From contig NZ_JAEHGC010000002.1 in NCBI RefSeq assembly GCF_016107705.1, positions 248,001-312,000 on the forward strand: a stretch of 64,000 bases of DNA, given 5' to 3'. A program made the translations under genes and the position numbers. The stretch comes from Neobacillus cucumis (lineage in GTDB: Bacteria > Bacillota > Bacilli > Bacillales_B > DSM-18226). Of this stretch, positions 24,326-34,417 are shown piece after piece. Numbering within the stretch: position 1 is the first letter of the stretch; each line of letters starts with the position of its first letter. The notes under the pieces are model-generated. The model searched no databases and had not been told where the DNA came from. It saw only the letters and a list, made by a program, of their open reading frames with translations.

Positions 24326-24853
24326 ATGAAAAAAGGTAGGTTTCCAAAATTTATCATGTATCTAGTATTCTTTCTTATCCTACTCACCATCTTTGCAGCC
24401 ATACCGCTCCAAGAGTCACTTGTGTTCCAACCGCCTCACTCCACTGCTAAGATCGCCTACATTCCGATAAAAGACAACGCCCATTTTAAAATTAAATACA
24501 CTCATTCGATCCATCTAACAGATGTCGTAGAGAGCTACAAAATGACTTCTGATCACAAAATACAGCAATATGAACTGGAATATCAGGATTTTGCCATTGG
24601 TATGCCGGCAAATGCCGGTGAAGGAGAAAGATTTATGCGAAAAAATGGAAAATATTACATCGGAAATATGAAACGAATTTTTCCTTTTTTTAATCTACGA
24701 ATCGGACAGGTCCGTGCTAATCATCGGGTGATATTTGATCAGGAATATCCCTTATCCCGCTACATAAAACCAGGGACCACTGTAAAAGTAGAATTCCGTA
24801 AATTAAGTATTTTTCAAAGGTGGAAAGGAGTGAATATCCTTGAGTCAATTTGA
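24326..24853 (+). CDS. DUF1850 protein of TAXI-TRAP operon
   Basis: A 175-aa protein with an N-terminal membrane anchor (FIMYLVFFLILLTIFAAIPL). The external domain has the DUF1850 pattern: FKIKYTHSIHLTDVVESYKM, YQDFAIGMPAN and GNMKRIFPFFNLRIGQ. DUF1850 genes sit between the binding protein and permease in many TAXI-TRAP operons; their role is unknown. Its end overlaps the permease start by 14 bases, so the two are translationally coupled. Confidence 0.88.
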   Translation: MKKGRFPKFIMYLVFFLILLTIFAAIPLQESLVFQPPHSTAKIAYIPIKDNAHFKIKYTHSIHLTDVVESYKMTSDHKIQQYELEYQDFAIGMPANAGEGERFMRKNGKYYIGNMKRIFPFFNLRIGQVRANHRVIFDQEYPLSRYIKPGTTVKVEFRKLSIFQRWKGVNILESI

Positions 24854-26801
24854 AGAAACCTTGTCTATTGAAAAACAGCAGGAACTGATGGAAAAGTATG
24901 ATCCGGAGGCTGGAACAAGAAAGCTTAAGGGTATTGGAGGATGGATTGCTTTCGCAGGACTATTAGCCTTTTCTTTATTTCATCTCTATACAGGTATTTT
25001 CGGGGTGTTAACGGCTCAGCTTCAGCGCTCAATCCATCTAGGGTTTGCCCTCGCACTTATTTTTTTACTTTTTCCGGCGCGGAGAAAAAACAGGGGAAAA
25101 GAAAATAGGGTTGCCTGGTACGACATAATCTTAGCTGTTATTTCCATTATTGTGGGTGCTTATTGGCCGCTCATGATTGATGACTTAGTGTTAAGAGCAG
25201 GGATGTTAACAAACCTTGATTTTTACGTGGGGCTGGCAGCCATTATATTAGTATTGGAAGCAACCCGTCGTGCAGTCGGTCTCCCGATTACGATTATAGC
25301 GATCGTCTTTATGCTATATGCTTTGTTTGGCCAATCGATGCCCGGATTCATTGCTCATCGAGGACTTGATTTGGAACGGCTGGTACAGACGATGTTTTTT
25401 ACCACTGAGGGGATTCTTGGTACACCAATTGGTGTTTCGTCGACATTTATTTTTCTTTTCCTATTGTTTGGTTCGTTTTTAATTAAGACAGGGGTGGGGG
25501 AGTACTTTAATGATCTTTCAATTGCCATCGCCGGGAGAAGCGTCGGCGGGCCGGCAAAGGTAGCAGTGTTTTCAAGCGCGCTGCAAGGAACGATCAGCGG
25601 CAGTTCTGTGGCAAATGTGGTAACCTCCGGAGCTTTTACCATCCCGATGATGAAAAATCTTGGCTATAAAAAAGAATTTGCCGGTGCAGTTGAAGCGTCT
25701 TCGTCAACAGGCGGTCAATTGATGCCGCCGATTATGGGGGCAGCCGCCTTCCTTATGGTCGAGTTCATCGGTGGAGGTATCACGTATTGGGATATTGCTA
25801 AAGCTGCGGCAATCCCAGCAGTATTATATTTCATCGGGATTTGGATTATGACTCATTTTGAAGCGAAAAGAATCGGACTTCGCGGGTTAACAAAGGAAGA
25901 AATGCCAAGCCGGAAAGAAGTCTTCAGTAAACTTTATTTGTTATTGCCAATCATCGCGATTGTAATTCTATTAATGTCTGGTATGAGTGTCATTCGAGCG
26001 GCATTATGGTCGATTGTTATTACCGTAGTTGTGAGTGCTTTAAAAAAGGATACGAGAATTGGCTTTAAAGGAATGGTGGATGCACTAGTCGATGGCGCAC
26101 GATCTGCGCTTGGAGTGGCTGCGGCAACGGCTGCCGCCGGAATCATCGTGGGTGTGGTGACAAAGACAGGTTTAGGCTTGAAAATGGCAAACGGGTTATT
26201 GGATCTATCCGGGGGATACTTACTTCCTACTTTATTTTTAACGATGGTTGCATCGTTGATTCTCGGAATGGGATCACCAACGACAGCAAATTACGTCATA
26301 ACCTCGACGATTGCAGCGCCGGCCATCATTTTATTAGGGATACCGGATTTATCGGCTCACTTATTTGTGTTCTATTTTGGAATTGTCGCGGATATCACAC
26401 CGCCGGTGGCATTAGCTGCATTTGCAGCGGCGGCGATTTCCGGGGGAGAACCATTTCGAACGGGAGTGGAGTCTTCAAAACTCGCGATATCGGCGTTTAT
26501 CATTCCGTATATGTTTGTGTTATCGCCGGAATTACTGATGATTGATACGACATGGTCTTACTTAATATGGGTGGTGTTTACCGCCTTCATTGGGATGATC
26601 GCCATCAGTGCGGGAGTGATCGGCTTCTGGATGCGAAAAATGTTCTGGATCGAACGGATTTTTGCGGTTATTTCAGGGTTGTGTTTAATCTATCCTGAGA
26701 AAATCAGTGATATCGCTGGGTTGCTGTTGTTTGCTTTATTATTTGGACTACAAAGGTTGAAAAAGAGTAGCAATATCTCAAAATTTCAAAAGATTGAATG
26801 A
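24840..26801 (+). CDS. TRAP transporter permease, fused DctQ-DctM (TAXI type)
   Basis: A 653-aa permease in which the small (4-TM) and large (12-TM) TRAP subunits are fused. The first ~170 residues carry four helices; the rest contains the DctM core with characteristic Gly/Ser-rich re-entrant motifs (SALQGTISGSSVANVVTSGAFTIPMM, SSSTGGQLMPPIMGAAAF and SLILGMGSPTTANYV). TTG start nine bases after AAAGGAG. It imports the substrate presented by the TAXI protein, coupled to Na+ or H+. Substrate not deducible. Confidence 0.95.
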   Translation: MSQFEETLSIEKQQELMEKYDPEAGTRKLKGIGGWIAFAGLLAFSLFHLYTGIFGVLTAQLQRSIHLGFALALIFLLFPARRKNRGKENRVAWYDIILAVISIIVGAYWPLMIDDLVLRAGMLTNLDFYVGLAAIILVLEATRRAVGLPITIIAIVFMLYALFGQSMPGFIAHRGLDLERLVQTMFFTTEGILGTPIGVSSTFIFLFLLFGSFLIKTGVGEYFNDLSIAIAGRSVGGPAKVAVFSSALQGTISGSSVANVVTSGAFTIPMMKNLGYKKEFAGAVEASSSTGGQLMPPIMGAAAFLMVEFIGGGITYWDIAKAAAIPAVLYFIGIWIMTHFEAKRIGLRGLTKEEMPSRKEVFSKLYLLLPIIAIVILLMSGMSVIRAALWSIVITVVVSALKKDTRIGFKGMVDALVDGARSALGVAAATAAAGIIVGVVTKTGLGLKMANGLLDLSGGYLLPTLFLTMVASLILGMGSPTTANYVITSTIAAPAIILLGIPDLSAHLFVFYFGIVADITPPVALAAFAAAAISGGEPFRTGVESSKLAISAFIIPYMFVLSPELLMIDTTWSYLIWVVFTAFIGMIAISAGVIGFWMRKMFWIERIFAVISGLCLIYPEKISDIAGLLLFALLFGLQRLKKSSNISKFQKIE

Positions 26802-26802
26802 G

Positions 26803-26830
26803 AGTCCTCCGATTGAGGGCTTTTTATTTT
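26803..26830 (+). terminator. terminator after TRAP operon
   Basis: AGTCCTC and GAGGGCT form a short stem, followed by TTTTTATTTT. Confidence 0.65.
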
Positions 26831-26895
26831 GCTTCGGAGTATAATAAGCGCCAAATTGGAAAAAAATAAGCTTTATTTTACATATAGGTGATTCC

Positions 26896-27447
26896 ATGAA
26901 AAATAAAGTTTATGACGAAATGAATAAGGGCTTGGAGTTAATCCATCAAGGGTACCAAATCAAATACGATATTTGGCAGGATCAGGTCCTTTTTACCTGG
27001 CGCTGGTGGCTTGGCTGTGGACTCGTAATACTTTGTTGGGTGGGCTGGAGCTTTTTCAGAAAGAAGAGAAGCTCCGATCGGTTGTTCTATGCAGGATTGT
27101 TCGTTATGACGATTTCGGTAAGCTTGGATGCAATCGGAATGCAGCTTAAAGCATGGAATTATATTTATCCGCTAATCCCATTAATTCCAGCCTATTTACC
27201 CTATGACCTAGCGTTAATGCCAGTGTCTGTCATGCTCTTAATCCAAGTTAAACCAAAGATAAATCCATTCTATAAAGCGATTTTGTTTGCTGCATTGACG
27301 TCTTTTGCCGGGGAACCCATTTTTAAGTGGCTGGAAATTTATGAACCGCTAACATGGAGATATATTTATTCTGTTCCTTTTTATATTGTCATTTATTTAA
27401 TAGCTAATTGGTTGAGCAAGAGGTCAAATTTTGAAAAAATTATATAA
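26896..27447 (+). CDS. CBO0543-family membrane protein
   Basis: A 183-aa protein with an N-terminal amphipathic segment and about five hydrophobic helices. Phrases such as LKAWNYIYPLIPLIPAYLPYDLALMPV and SFAGEPIFKWLEIYEPLTWRYIYS with a TM before and after are typical of the CBO0543 family, seen in many spore-formers in multiple copies. Function unknown. ATG after AGGTGATTCC. Two further related genes occur at 48399 and 48880. Confidence 0.75.
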   Translation: MKNKVYDEMNKGLELIHQGYQIKYDIWQDQVLFTWRWWLGCGLVILCWVGWSFFRKKRSSDRLFYAGLFVMTISVSLDAIGMQLKAWNYIYPLIPLIPAYLPYDLALMPVSVMLLIQVKPKINPFYKAILFAALTSFAGEPIFKWLEIYEPLTWRYIYSVPFYIVIYLIANWLSKRSNFEKII

Positions 27448-27486
27448 AAAAAGCTTGGACTTTTTAATAAATCCAAGCTTTTCTTG
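27446..27486. terminator. bidirectional terminator between CBO0543 gene and dlt operon
   Basis: AAGCTTGGA and TCCAAGCTT form a 9-bp stem between A and T runs, serving both convergent units. Confidence 0.85.
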
Positions 27487-27487
27487 A

Positions 27488-28684
27488 TTAGTTTAATTGA
27501 GCAACGTTTTTATTATTGCCATCATAAAATTGTTCAATGGCTCGATCGGTATAAACCCAGCCCTTCCAGCCGATGTGAATCGTATCCTTCATGAAATATG
27601 GGTCGTATTCATGTCCGGAAAAATCCGCTACTTGAAAGCCTGAAGCCTCAATTTGTTTCTTAATTCTGTGATAATAAGTGATACGACCTTGTTTCGGGAA
27701 GCCGGTATAATCATAATAATGGCCATTGACCGGAACTGAGATAAATAACGGTTTTGCACCTGACTGCTTCAACACGTCTAAAACAAGCTGAAAGTCACTG
27801 TATTCCTTCGATTTTCCATAAGAAGCATGGATGTTTTTATTTTTTAAAGAAGGCAGGAAGCCTTTGATTTTGTTATATTGTGAGTTCACAACGTAAAAAT
27901 GATTGTTTGTTGCCCGCTTAGCACCGTATTGGTCAGCTTCCTGTTCCAGCTGGCTCCATGTTCGATGTTTTACTCTTGGATTGATATCCCGTTTACGGTG
28001 AATCCCGCCTGCCAAAGAATAATATAAATCTTTCTTTTCTAGTAAATGGCGGTAGGCAAGGGCGAAAGGCCGTACGAAAATTGCTTCCCGTTTTGTCCAA
28101 GGATCATTTGTAATCTCCGCCTTGTAAAGAGTAGAGAGCATTGGGTCATCCTTTACCGATGAATAAGTCAATAAACGTTTGATTGCTTCCTTCTTCACTT
28201 GTGGATTGATTGTGTTGTTAAAGGCAAAATCATATCCTTGTAAAGAAGAATAATTGGGAACAAAATGCGATTCATCGGCTCCTTTAGGGTTAAACCATTG
28301 CGGAGATAGGACAAACACAATTTTCTTACCTCGAAGATCGCCAATATGCTCGGAAAAATTTAAAAAATGAATAAGCGATTCGCTGCCCCCGCGCCCGATA
28401 AGAAAAGGAGTGAATTCTTCATGCACCTCTTTAAAATAATTGGAGGGGTGGAAGCGGTCCAGCCTTGCGAGTTCAGATGATCCATAAATCGGCAGATATT
28501 TTGGGTCCTCTAACATTTTTTTCTGAATATATTTTCCCTGAAACATGAATGGATTTAATTCTGTTGCTGCCTGACTCACCCGGTTCTTTGGAATCATGCT
28601 TTCAATCCAGCGATCCGGAATTACAACTAGGATCAACAGGACAAGAAACGCTAGAAAAAGCGGGATAAATACAGGCTTTTTCAT
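27488..28684 (-). CDS. dltD: D-alanyl-lipoteichoic acid biosynthesis protein DltD
   Basis: A 398-aa membrane-anchored SGNH-like protein (one N-terminal TM, VFIPLFLAFLVLLILVVI). The DltD pattern is visible: PIYGSSELARLD (catalytic Ser in GSSEL), PFLIGRGGSESL, and the C-terminal DTIHIGWKGW with the Asp-x-x-His pair. It completes the transfer of D-alanine onto teichoic acids on the outer face of the membrane. It overlaps dltC by four bases (ATGA). Last gene of the operon. Confidence 0.95.
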   Translation of the reverse strand: MKKPVFIPLFLAFLVLLILVVIPDRWIESMIPKNRVSQAATELNPFMFQGKYIQKKMLEDPKYLPIYGSSELARLDRFHPSNYFKEVHEEFTPFLIGRGGSESLIHFLNFSEHIGDLRGKKIVFVLSPQWFNPKGADESHFVPNYSSLQGYDFAFNNTINPQVKKEAIKRLLTYSSVKDDPMLSTLYKAEITNDPWTKREAIFVRPFALAYRHLLEKKDLYYSLAGGIHRKRDINPRVKHRTWSQLEQEADQYGAKRATNNHFYVVNSQYNKIKGFLPSLKNKNIHASYGKSKEYSDFQLVLDVLKQSGAKPLFISVPVNGHYYDYTGFPKQGRITYYHRIKKQIEASGFQVADFSGHEYDPYFMKDTIHIGWKGWVYTDRAIEQFYDGNNKNVAQLN

Positions 28685-28917
28685 CTCATATCAGCCAACT
28701 TTATTGCGATATTATTAGGAGTATTCCATGTATCTCGATCAAATTCAGTAATCGGAACGGTAATCCCAAAGCGCTCTTCGACTTGAACGAGTAATTCTAC
28801 CGTACCAAATGAATCAAGCAGGGCAGAATCAAATAAATCAATATTTGGATTTTCTTTCACCACATCATCCTGACAAACTTCTGCAACTAACTCAATTACT
28901 TGTTCTTTAAATTCCAT
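28681..28917 (-). CDS. dltC: D-alanyl carrier protein DltC
   Basis: A 78-aa acyl-carrier-like protein, identical in length to B. subtilis DltC when started at the ATG ten bases after AGAGGAG (an in-frame TTG three codons earlier is rejected). The phosphopantetheine Ser lies in ALLDSFGTVELL. D-Ala is loaded on the prosthetic arm by DltA and passed to DltB. The TEFDRDTWNTPNNI segment is highly typical of DltC. Confidence 0.96.
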   Translation of the reverse strand: MEFKEQVIELVAEVCQDDVVKENPNIDLFDSALLDSFGTVELLVQVEERFGITVPITEFDRDTWNTPNNIAIKLADMR

Positions 28918-28932
28918 TGTAATCAAACTCCT

Positions 28933-30090
28933 CTAATGAATTAAGTGACCTGAAAAAATATAAAATCCAAAGCAAACCACATGGAAGGTTAATAGGATAC
29001 TAAACACTTCAGTAAACTTATTTTGCGGCCACCATTTATGCTTTTTGTTCCATTGCTCAAAGGTATTATAGCCGACCATTAATACGGCATGATAAATTCC
29101 ATAAATAATATACTGGATCGCAAGTCCATGCCAAAAACCCATGAGCAGGAATAGTAATATATAGCCAAGATTGGATGTTACATTACGATTTTTAACCCAT
29201 TTCTTTTTAGTCATCCAAAAAACAAAGCGCATATAGACATAATCTCGAAACCAGAAAGAAAGGCTCATATGCCAGCGATTCCAGAAATCCTTCATATTTC
29301 GGCTGATAAACGGAAGATTGAAGTTTTCCGGCGATTTGACACCCATGATATAGCTAACGCCAATTGCGAAACAACTATAACCGGCAAAATCAAAAAATAA
29401 GTACATGCTATAACTGTACATATAAAAAAGATGACTCTGAAAATGGTTGGCTGCGATGAATCTTAAATTGGCAATTAAAAAATGATTTAACGAATATCCA
29501 ATAATATATTTGTATAAAAACCCTTGAAAAATTTTATTGATTCCATCGTATAAAAACTGCTTATATTCTTCTCCTGTTAATTCCTGCTTTAGGTCCTTAT
29601 CAAACCTGCGATAGCGGTCAATCGGGCCTGATGAAATTGTCGGGAAAAACAGAATGAAATAAAGCAGGCGAGGGAGAGGAATATTTTGTTTAATCAACCC
29701 ATCCCTTGTTTCCATGATCATTTGTGTTCCCTTAAAGGTTAGATAAGAAATCCCCAAAAAAGAAATCCAATTAACCTGTGAAAAATAGGGCAGTAACTTT
29801 GAAATGACCAAAGGAAAAATAGAGGCAATTACAGCAAACGAGAAAACCCAGCCGCTATTCTCCTTTTTCCGATAGCTGATATACCCTTGTATTAATAGAA
29901 CCTGCCACACGGTGAAAATAATTAAAGCAATGAAACCGGTAAGCTTTGATGAAAAAATTATCGCTAAGACAAGAACAGAGATAATCATATTGTAAGAATG
30001 AAATCTCTTTCCTTGCAGTCCAAGAATAACCGTCGGTGCTAAAAGAATCACTAGGATGAAAAAGAATGTAAAAGAGCCGTAAGGTGTCAT
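28933..30090 (-). CDS. dltB: DltB, membrane O-acyltransferase for teichoic acid D-alanylation
   Basis: A 385-aa MBOAT protein with about ten membrane helices. The catalytic His lies in [13 protein letters not shown], and the [21 protein letters not shown] motif is the second hallmark of MBOAT/DltB. It moves D-alanine from DltC across the membrane. The start overlaps the dltA stop by four bases (ATGA). Confidence 0.96.
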   Translation of the reverse strand: MTPYGSFTFFFILVILLAPTVILGLQGKRFHSYNMIISVLVLAIIFSSKLTGFIALIIFTVWQVLLIQGYISYRKKENSGWVFSFAVIASIFPLVISKLLPYFSQVNWISFLGISYLTFKGTQMIMETRDGLIKQNIPLPRLLYFILFFPTISSGPIDRYRRFDKDLKQELTGEEYKQFLYDGINKIFQGFLYKYIIGYSLNHFLIANLRFIAANHFQSHLFYMYSYSMYLFFDFAGYSCFAIGVSYIMGVKSPENFNLPFISRNMKDFWNRWHMSLSFWFRDYVYMRFVFWMTKKKWVKNRNVTSNLGYILLFLLMGFWHGLAIQYIIYGIYHAVLMVGYNTFEQWNKKHKWWPQNKFTEVFSILLTFHVVCFGFYIFSGHLIH

Positions 30091-31598
30091 AGTAAAACCT
30101 TTTCACGTATTTTTTTTCGATCGATTTTCCCATTCGGAGTGATTGGAAGTTCTTCATGATAGGAGAACTTTCTTGGAATCATATACGCTGGAAGGACTTC
30201 ACCTAGTTCTTTTTTAATCGCACTGGTCAATTGATATTCTTTTTCAAAGCTGTGCTCAGCCGGGATGATTAAAACCGATAAATAATCAATTTTCTCATTT
30301 TGATAGATGGGAATGACAACTGCTGATTTCACATATTTCGATTTAGAAATATGGTGCTCGATTTCCTCAAGCTCCATTCGATAGCCATGCAGCTTAATTT
30401 GAAAATCCATCCGTCCTTTATAAAAAAGGTTCCCCTGTTGGAAATATCCCGCATCACCAGTCCGGTAAGCAGGCATACCGTTATAGGTGAAAAAGGCTTT
30501 TTCAGTCAATTCTTTTTGGCCTAAATATCCTTTGCTGACACTAGGTCCGACAATAATGATTTCACCTTTTTTACCCTCGGGGATTAACTGTTGATTTTCA
30601 TCTAGTAAAACAATTTGTGTATCAGCTTTTGCTTTCCCAACAGGAAGGGTTTGAAATTTCAGCAGAATTTCATCAGTCACTTCAACCGAAGTGATCGCAA
30701 CCGTTGCCTCTGTTGGCCCATACGTATTGTATATTTTCGCATTAGGAAAGCGTTCCTTCAACTGCTGGCAGATGGACACAGGAAGAATCTCACCGCAGAA
30801 AAGGAAAACAGAAAGATATGGAAGCAGTTTCTCATTAAATGATGGGTCCATTAAGCACATTTGAACAAAAGATGGTGTTGAAGTCCATACCTGTGTATTC
30901 GATTTTTTTAATTCCTCAAATAAAATTTTCGGTTTAGCAATCATATCTTTTGTAATGGCAAAAATCGTCCCGCCGCTTGCTAACGACGGATACAAGTCCA
31001 TGACAGAAAGGTCAAAGGAAAAGGGTGCCTGGTTTAAAAAGCGTAAGCCACCGGAAATATGGAAATCTTCTACCATCCAATTCACAAAGCTTTGCAAATT
31101 GTTCGCAGAAATTTGCACGCCCTTTGGATTACCTGTACTGCCTGAAGTATAGATGACATAAAAATTTTCATCTTCCTTTACCCAATTATCCATCGGAACA
31201 GGTAATGAAGGATCAACCTCCATTTGGTTAATGTTGATGATTCGAATGGACGAATTTTCAAAGAAAAAAGGTTGATTTGTAACATTGATGACGATTTCTG
31301 TTTTTGAGCTCTCGATGATTTTGACAATCCTCTCCATAGGGATTGAGGTATCAACAGGAATATATGAATGCCCAGCTTTTACACTGCCTAGAAAGGCAAT
31401 TAGCATTTGAGGCTCCATGTGGCCATAGATTAAGATCGGTGATGATGGCGTAAGCTCAAGTTGTAAGATATAGGTGGCAACTTCCTCCGATTTATTCCAA
31501 AGTTCTCGATAGCTGATTTCGTCATTTTGGGAGATAAAGGCTAATGATTCAGGTTGTGTATCAGCCAAGTTTTTTATTTTAGATAGTAGTTCCATCAT
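30087..31598 (-). CDS. dltA: D-alanine-D-alanyl carrier protein ligase DltA
   Basis: A 503-aa adenylating enzyme that activates D-alanine with ATP and loads it onto DltC. Core motifs: [15 protein letters not shown] (P-loop), [30 protein letters not shown] and the terminal NGKIDRKKI with the catalytic Lys. ATG-ATG start after GGAGGTAACGA. The DltX gene lies 14 bases upstream. Confidence 0.96.
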   Translation of the reverse strand: MMELLSKIKNLADTQPESLAFISQNDEISYRELWNKSEEVATYILQLELTPSSPILIYGHMEPQMLIAFLGSVKAGHSYIPVDTSIPMERIVKIIESSKTEIVINVTNQPFFFENSSIRIININQMEVDPSLPVPMDNWVKEDENFYVIYTSGSTGNPKGVQISANNLQSFVNWMVEDFHISGGLRFLNQAPFSFDLSVMDLYPSLASGGTIFAITKDMIAKPKILFEELKKSNTQVWTSTPSFVQMCLMDPSFNEKLLPYLSVFLFCGEILPVSICQQLKERFPNAKIYNTYGPTEATVAITSVEVTDEILLKFQTLPVGKAKADTQIVLLDENQQLIPEGKKGEIIIVGPSVSKGYLGQKELTEKAFFTYNGMPAYRTGDAGYFQQGNLFYKGRMDFQIKLHGYRMELEEIEHHISKSKYVKSAVVIPIYQNEKIDYLSVLIIPAEHSFEKEYQLTSAIKKELGEVLPAYMIPRKFSYHEELPITPNGKIDRKKIREKVLL

Positions 31599-31612
31599 TC
31601 GTTACCTCCACA

Positions 31613-31762
31613 TTAAAAATCATTATAGATGTAGGACCCTGCACTCGCATCATTGAATCCATACATAAAAAAGAGTAAAAGCAGGATAAGCAGGTAGTAC
31701 ATAAATCTCCCACACCATCGTACTCTTTCTCTGAAAAAAAAAACCTTTATTTTCTGAATCAT
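31613..31762 (-). CDS. dltX: DltX, teichoic acid D-Ala incorporation-associated peptide
   Basis: A 49-aa single-TM protein. It reads MIQKIKVFFFRERVRWCGRF, then a hydrophobic helix, and ends GSYIYNDF. The terminal aromatic-rich [YF]-x-x-NDF motif and position just before dltA identify DltX, a small subunit now known to form part of the D-alanyl transfer machinery with DltB/DltD. The start is the ATG eight bases after TGGGG; a more upstream ATG has no ribosome site. Confidence 0.9.
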   Translation of the reverse strand: MIQKIKVFFFRERVRWCGRFMYYLLILLLLFFMYGFNDASAGSYIYNDF

Positions 31763-31898
31763 ACTGAATACCCCACAATAAAGTAGTTGTTTCATTACAT
31801 TTAATTGACTTCATAATCATAATTCGCTTTTGAATTTGTTGCATTAAAATTTGATGAGAAGATTATTAATTTTTTGTGACGGATAACTAAAAGATAAT

Positions 31899-31935
31899 AG
31901 AAAAAAGCCGGTGCTGTTGCTGTACCGGCTTTTGT
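31899..31935 (-). terminator. terminator after M42 peptidase gene
   Basis: On the minus strand AAAGCCGGT and ACCGGCTTT flank an 11-base loop and are followed by six T residues. Confidence 0.8.
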
Positions 31936-31950
31936 AAATCCCTTATAAAT

Positions 31951-32997
31951 TTAAACTAATTCCGCTTGGACGTAGTAGTATAAAAGCTTTGCTGTTGCTT
32001 CAATTGACGATTGATGGGTTCGTTCAAACGCATGAGACGAATCAATTCCGGGACCTACCAATCCATGGATAATATCATGTCCGGCGCGAATCGCTGCTGA
32101 GGCGTCGGACCCATAGTATGGGTATATATCGAGCTTATAGGGGATTTTATTTTCTTCTGCCAGACGGACTAACTTTTTTCGTAATTCATAATGGTAAGGA
32201 CCACTTGCATCCTTCACGCAAATAGACACCGTGTATTCATCTGTTGATTGTCCGTCACCCATTGCTCCCATATCTACGGCTAAATATTCTATCGTTTCTG
32301 GTGTGATATTGGAATTGCCTCCATAGCCGATTTCTTCATTGTTCGAGATTAAGAAATGGGTCGTGTAGGGAAGGGAAATATTTTCATTTTTGATTTGCTT
32401 GATTAACTGCAATAGAATTCCGACGCTTGCTTTATCATCTAAATGCCGCGATTTAATAAAGCCGCTTGATGTGATTTCGACCCGAGGATCAAATGAAACG
32501 AAATCCCCGACTTCAATTCCAAGGGCACGGATATCTTCTGCATTATGTACTTTTTCATCAATCCGAATTTCCATGTTTTCTTGGTTGCGCTCAAGCTTTC
32601 CTGCATCCTTATAAACATGGACCGAGGTTTGATGCATCAAGATTGTTCCTGTATATTTTTTTCCACTGCTGGTTTCAATTTGACAGTATTCCCCCTCAAT
32701 TGAATTGTATTTAAATCCGCCAATTAGGTCGATTCGCAGACGGCCGTTTCCTTTAATTTCCTTCACCATTGCCCCAAGTGTATCAACATGGGCGGTTAAC
32801 ATCCGATGCCGGTTCGTATCTTTCCCAGGGATTGTTGCAATCAATCCGCCTTTACGATTTCTTTTTGTTTCGACCTGTAACCCTGAGAGGAAATTTTCGA
32901 CGAATGTAATAACATCATTTGTATTTCCGGACGGACTTGGGATTGATACAAGGTCAGCAATTAATTTCATGGTTTCTGCTGTATTTGCGTATGACAA
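31951..32997 (-). CDS. M42-family metallopeptidase (glutamyl aminopeptidase-like)
   Basis: A 348-aa di-zinc aminopeptidase. Visible catalytic features: His and Asp in LTAHVDTLGAMV, bridging Asp in SRHLDDKASVG, catalytic Glu pair in SNNEEIGYGG, Asp in LAVDMGAMG and the last His in SSHAFERTHQ. IPSPSGN near the N-terminus is typical of the family. It is a cytoplasmic tetrahedral peptidase trimming peptides; it sits behind the dlt operon in the same direction but has its own terminator, so no functional link is claimed. Confidence 0.93.
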   Translation of the reverse strand: MSYANTAETMKLIADLVSIPSPSGNTNDVITFVENFLSGLQVETKRNRKGGLIATIPGKDTNRHRMLTAHVDTLGAMVKEIKGNGRLRIDLIGGFKYNSIEGEYCQIETSSGKKYTGTILMHQTSVHVYKDAGKLERNQENMEIRIDEKVHNAEDIRALGIEVGDFVSFDPRVEITSSGFIKSRHLDDKASVGILLQLIKQIKNENISLPYTTHFLISNNEEIGYGGNSNITPETIEYLAVDMGAMGDGQSTDEYTVSICVKDASGPYHYELRKKLVRLAEENKIPYKLDIYPYYGSDASAAIRAGHDIIHGLVGPGIDSSHAFERTHQSSIEATAKLLYYYVQAELV

Positions 32998-33219
32998 GGC
33001 GATTCTCCTTTCAAAATTATTCTTTTTTATTATACAACTAATTAAAAACTAGATGACAAAAATCGTTTTTTCGGCAATTTTTTTCAGGTTCGCGCATAGG
33101 TTAGCAGTGATTAATTCTTTTTATGGATAAAACAAAAGAAAATTGGGCATAAATGGAACAATTTCAGGGGTAAGGGGAAATCAAAAATTAGTGATTTACA
33201 GACTGGCGGAGGGAGAAAA

Positions 33220-33531
33220 ATGACCAGATTAGAACTATACCATGACAAGCCGAAGCAATACCCACGCAAAGGTCCACTCTTTTTCATTCTTGCTTGTATA
33301 ATTTTAACAGTAGGTTTCTTTGTCTTTCGATATTTTTATTTCAGCACAATTCGTATTGAAGCACCGTCGGAGGATTTAGGAAGGAAGGTTGTCATCCATC
33401 TTCCAAACGGTCAAAAGGTGTATACGTATGAAAATCTAATTATTGAGAAAGATGGCAAAAAATATTATAAAGGTGAGCGCAACACCATCGATTTAACAGG
33501 CGGCAAGGTGGATTATAAGAATTGGAAGTAA
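33220..33531 (+). CDS. 103-aa single-TM hypothetical protein
   Basis: A basic cytoplasmic N-terminus (about 20 residues), one TM helix (LFFILACIILTVGFFVFRYFYF) and a small extracytoplasmic beta-like domain (GRKVVIHLPNGQKVYTYENL). ATG nine bases after GGAGGG. No family recognised. An unusually strong 15-bp hairpin follows. The roughly 220-base gap upstream (32998-33219) shows nothing beyond AT-rich sequence. Confidence 0.65.
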   Translation: MTRLELYHDKPKQYPRKGPLFFILACIILTVGFFVFRYFYFSTIRIEAPSEDLGRKVVIHLPNGQKVYTYENLIIEKDGKKYYKGERNTIDLTGGKVDYKNWK

Positions 33532-33553
33532 GTTTAGTTTGAATTGATTAATA

Positions 33554-33606
33554 CGCATGCACATGAGATTTTATGTTAGTATAAATCTCATGTGCATTTT
33601 ATTTTT
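33554..33606. terminator. strong terminator hairpin
   Basis: ATGCACATGAGATTT (33557-33571) and AAATCTCATGTGCAT (33583-33597) are perfect 15-base inverted copies around an 11-base loop, followed by TTTATTTTT. Confidence 0.85.
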
Positions 33607-33685
33607 AAAGCAGTTTTTTAACACAGATTAGGGAATAATTCAAATAGATGTTTGCAAAAAGAGGTGTATTTTAGGGGAGATTAAG

Positions 33686-34393
33686 TTGGAAATGGTTTAC
33701 CGTACATTAATTGTTTTATTGGCAGGATATTTGTTTTTAAGGGTGACAGGAAAAAAGGCAGTTTCTCAAATGCACATTTTCGATTTATTGTATATTTTTG
33801 TCCTTACGAATATCATCAGTACGCCCGTTGAGGATAGTAATTTAGGAAAAGCCATCATTTATGGTGCAGTCACAGTCATTTTATATAAAATCTTTATCCG
33901 ATTATCCTTACATAATAAATTAAGATGGATTTTATATGAAAGTCCAACAGTCTTGATTCGAAACGGTGATATTGATCGAAAAGGACTAAAAAAGGTGCGT
34001 ATGCCGATAAATGAATTATTGTCACACTTAAGAGTAAAAGGGTACACAGACACAAGGAATATTGCTCTTGCTGTGATGGAAGAAACAGGAAGTATTAGTG
34101 TGATACCCAAATCTAAATACCGACCAGTTCAACCTAATGATTTAAAGCTAACGGTGAAGAAAGAATATATTCCCATTCCACTGATCATGGACGGGCAAAT
34201 TATTTATCATAATTTAAAATATTTAAAACTAGAACAAGGTTGGCTAATGAATGAGGTTAAAAAATTGGGAGAAAAGGTAGAAAACATTATGCTAGCTACT
34301 TTTTTAGACAATGGAAAATTATTTATTGATAATAATGAAATTAAAAATCATAAAAATAATCCCTATTACTACAATCCTGGGGAAGATAATTAA
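33686..34393 (+). CDS. DUF421/YetF-family membrane protein
   Basis: A 235-aa protein. Three N-terminal TM helices (residues 1-75, VYRTLIVLLAGYLFLRVTGKKAVSQMHIFDLL is the diagnostic DUF421 start) precede a soluble domain that contains LRWILYESPTVLIRNGDID and MPINELLSHLRVKGYTD. TTG start six bases after GGGGAG. It is the first gene of an apparent operon with a GTP cyclohydrolase II-like enzyme 24 bases downstream. A second DUF421 gene ends the gerABC operon at 41814. Such proteins are implicated in spore membrane biology; molecular role unknown. Confidence 0.9.
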   Translation: MEMVYRTLIVLLAGYLFLRVTGKKAVSQMHIFDLLYIFVLTNIISTPVEDSNLGKAIIYGAVTVILYKIFIRLSLHNKLRWILYESPTVLIRNGDIDRKGLKKVRMPINELLSHLRVKGYTDTRNIALAVMEETGSISVIPKSKYRPVQPNDLKLTVKKEYIPIPLIMDGQIIYHNLKYLKLEQGWLMNEVKKLGEKVENIMLATFLDNGKLFIDNNEIKNHKNNPYYYNPGEDN

Positions 34394-34417
34394 AAACATA
34401 AAGGGGAATCATTAATA

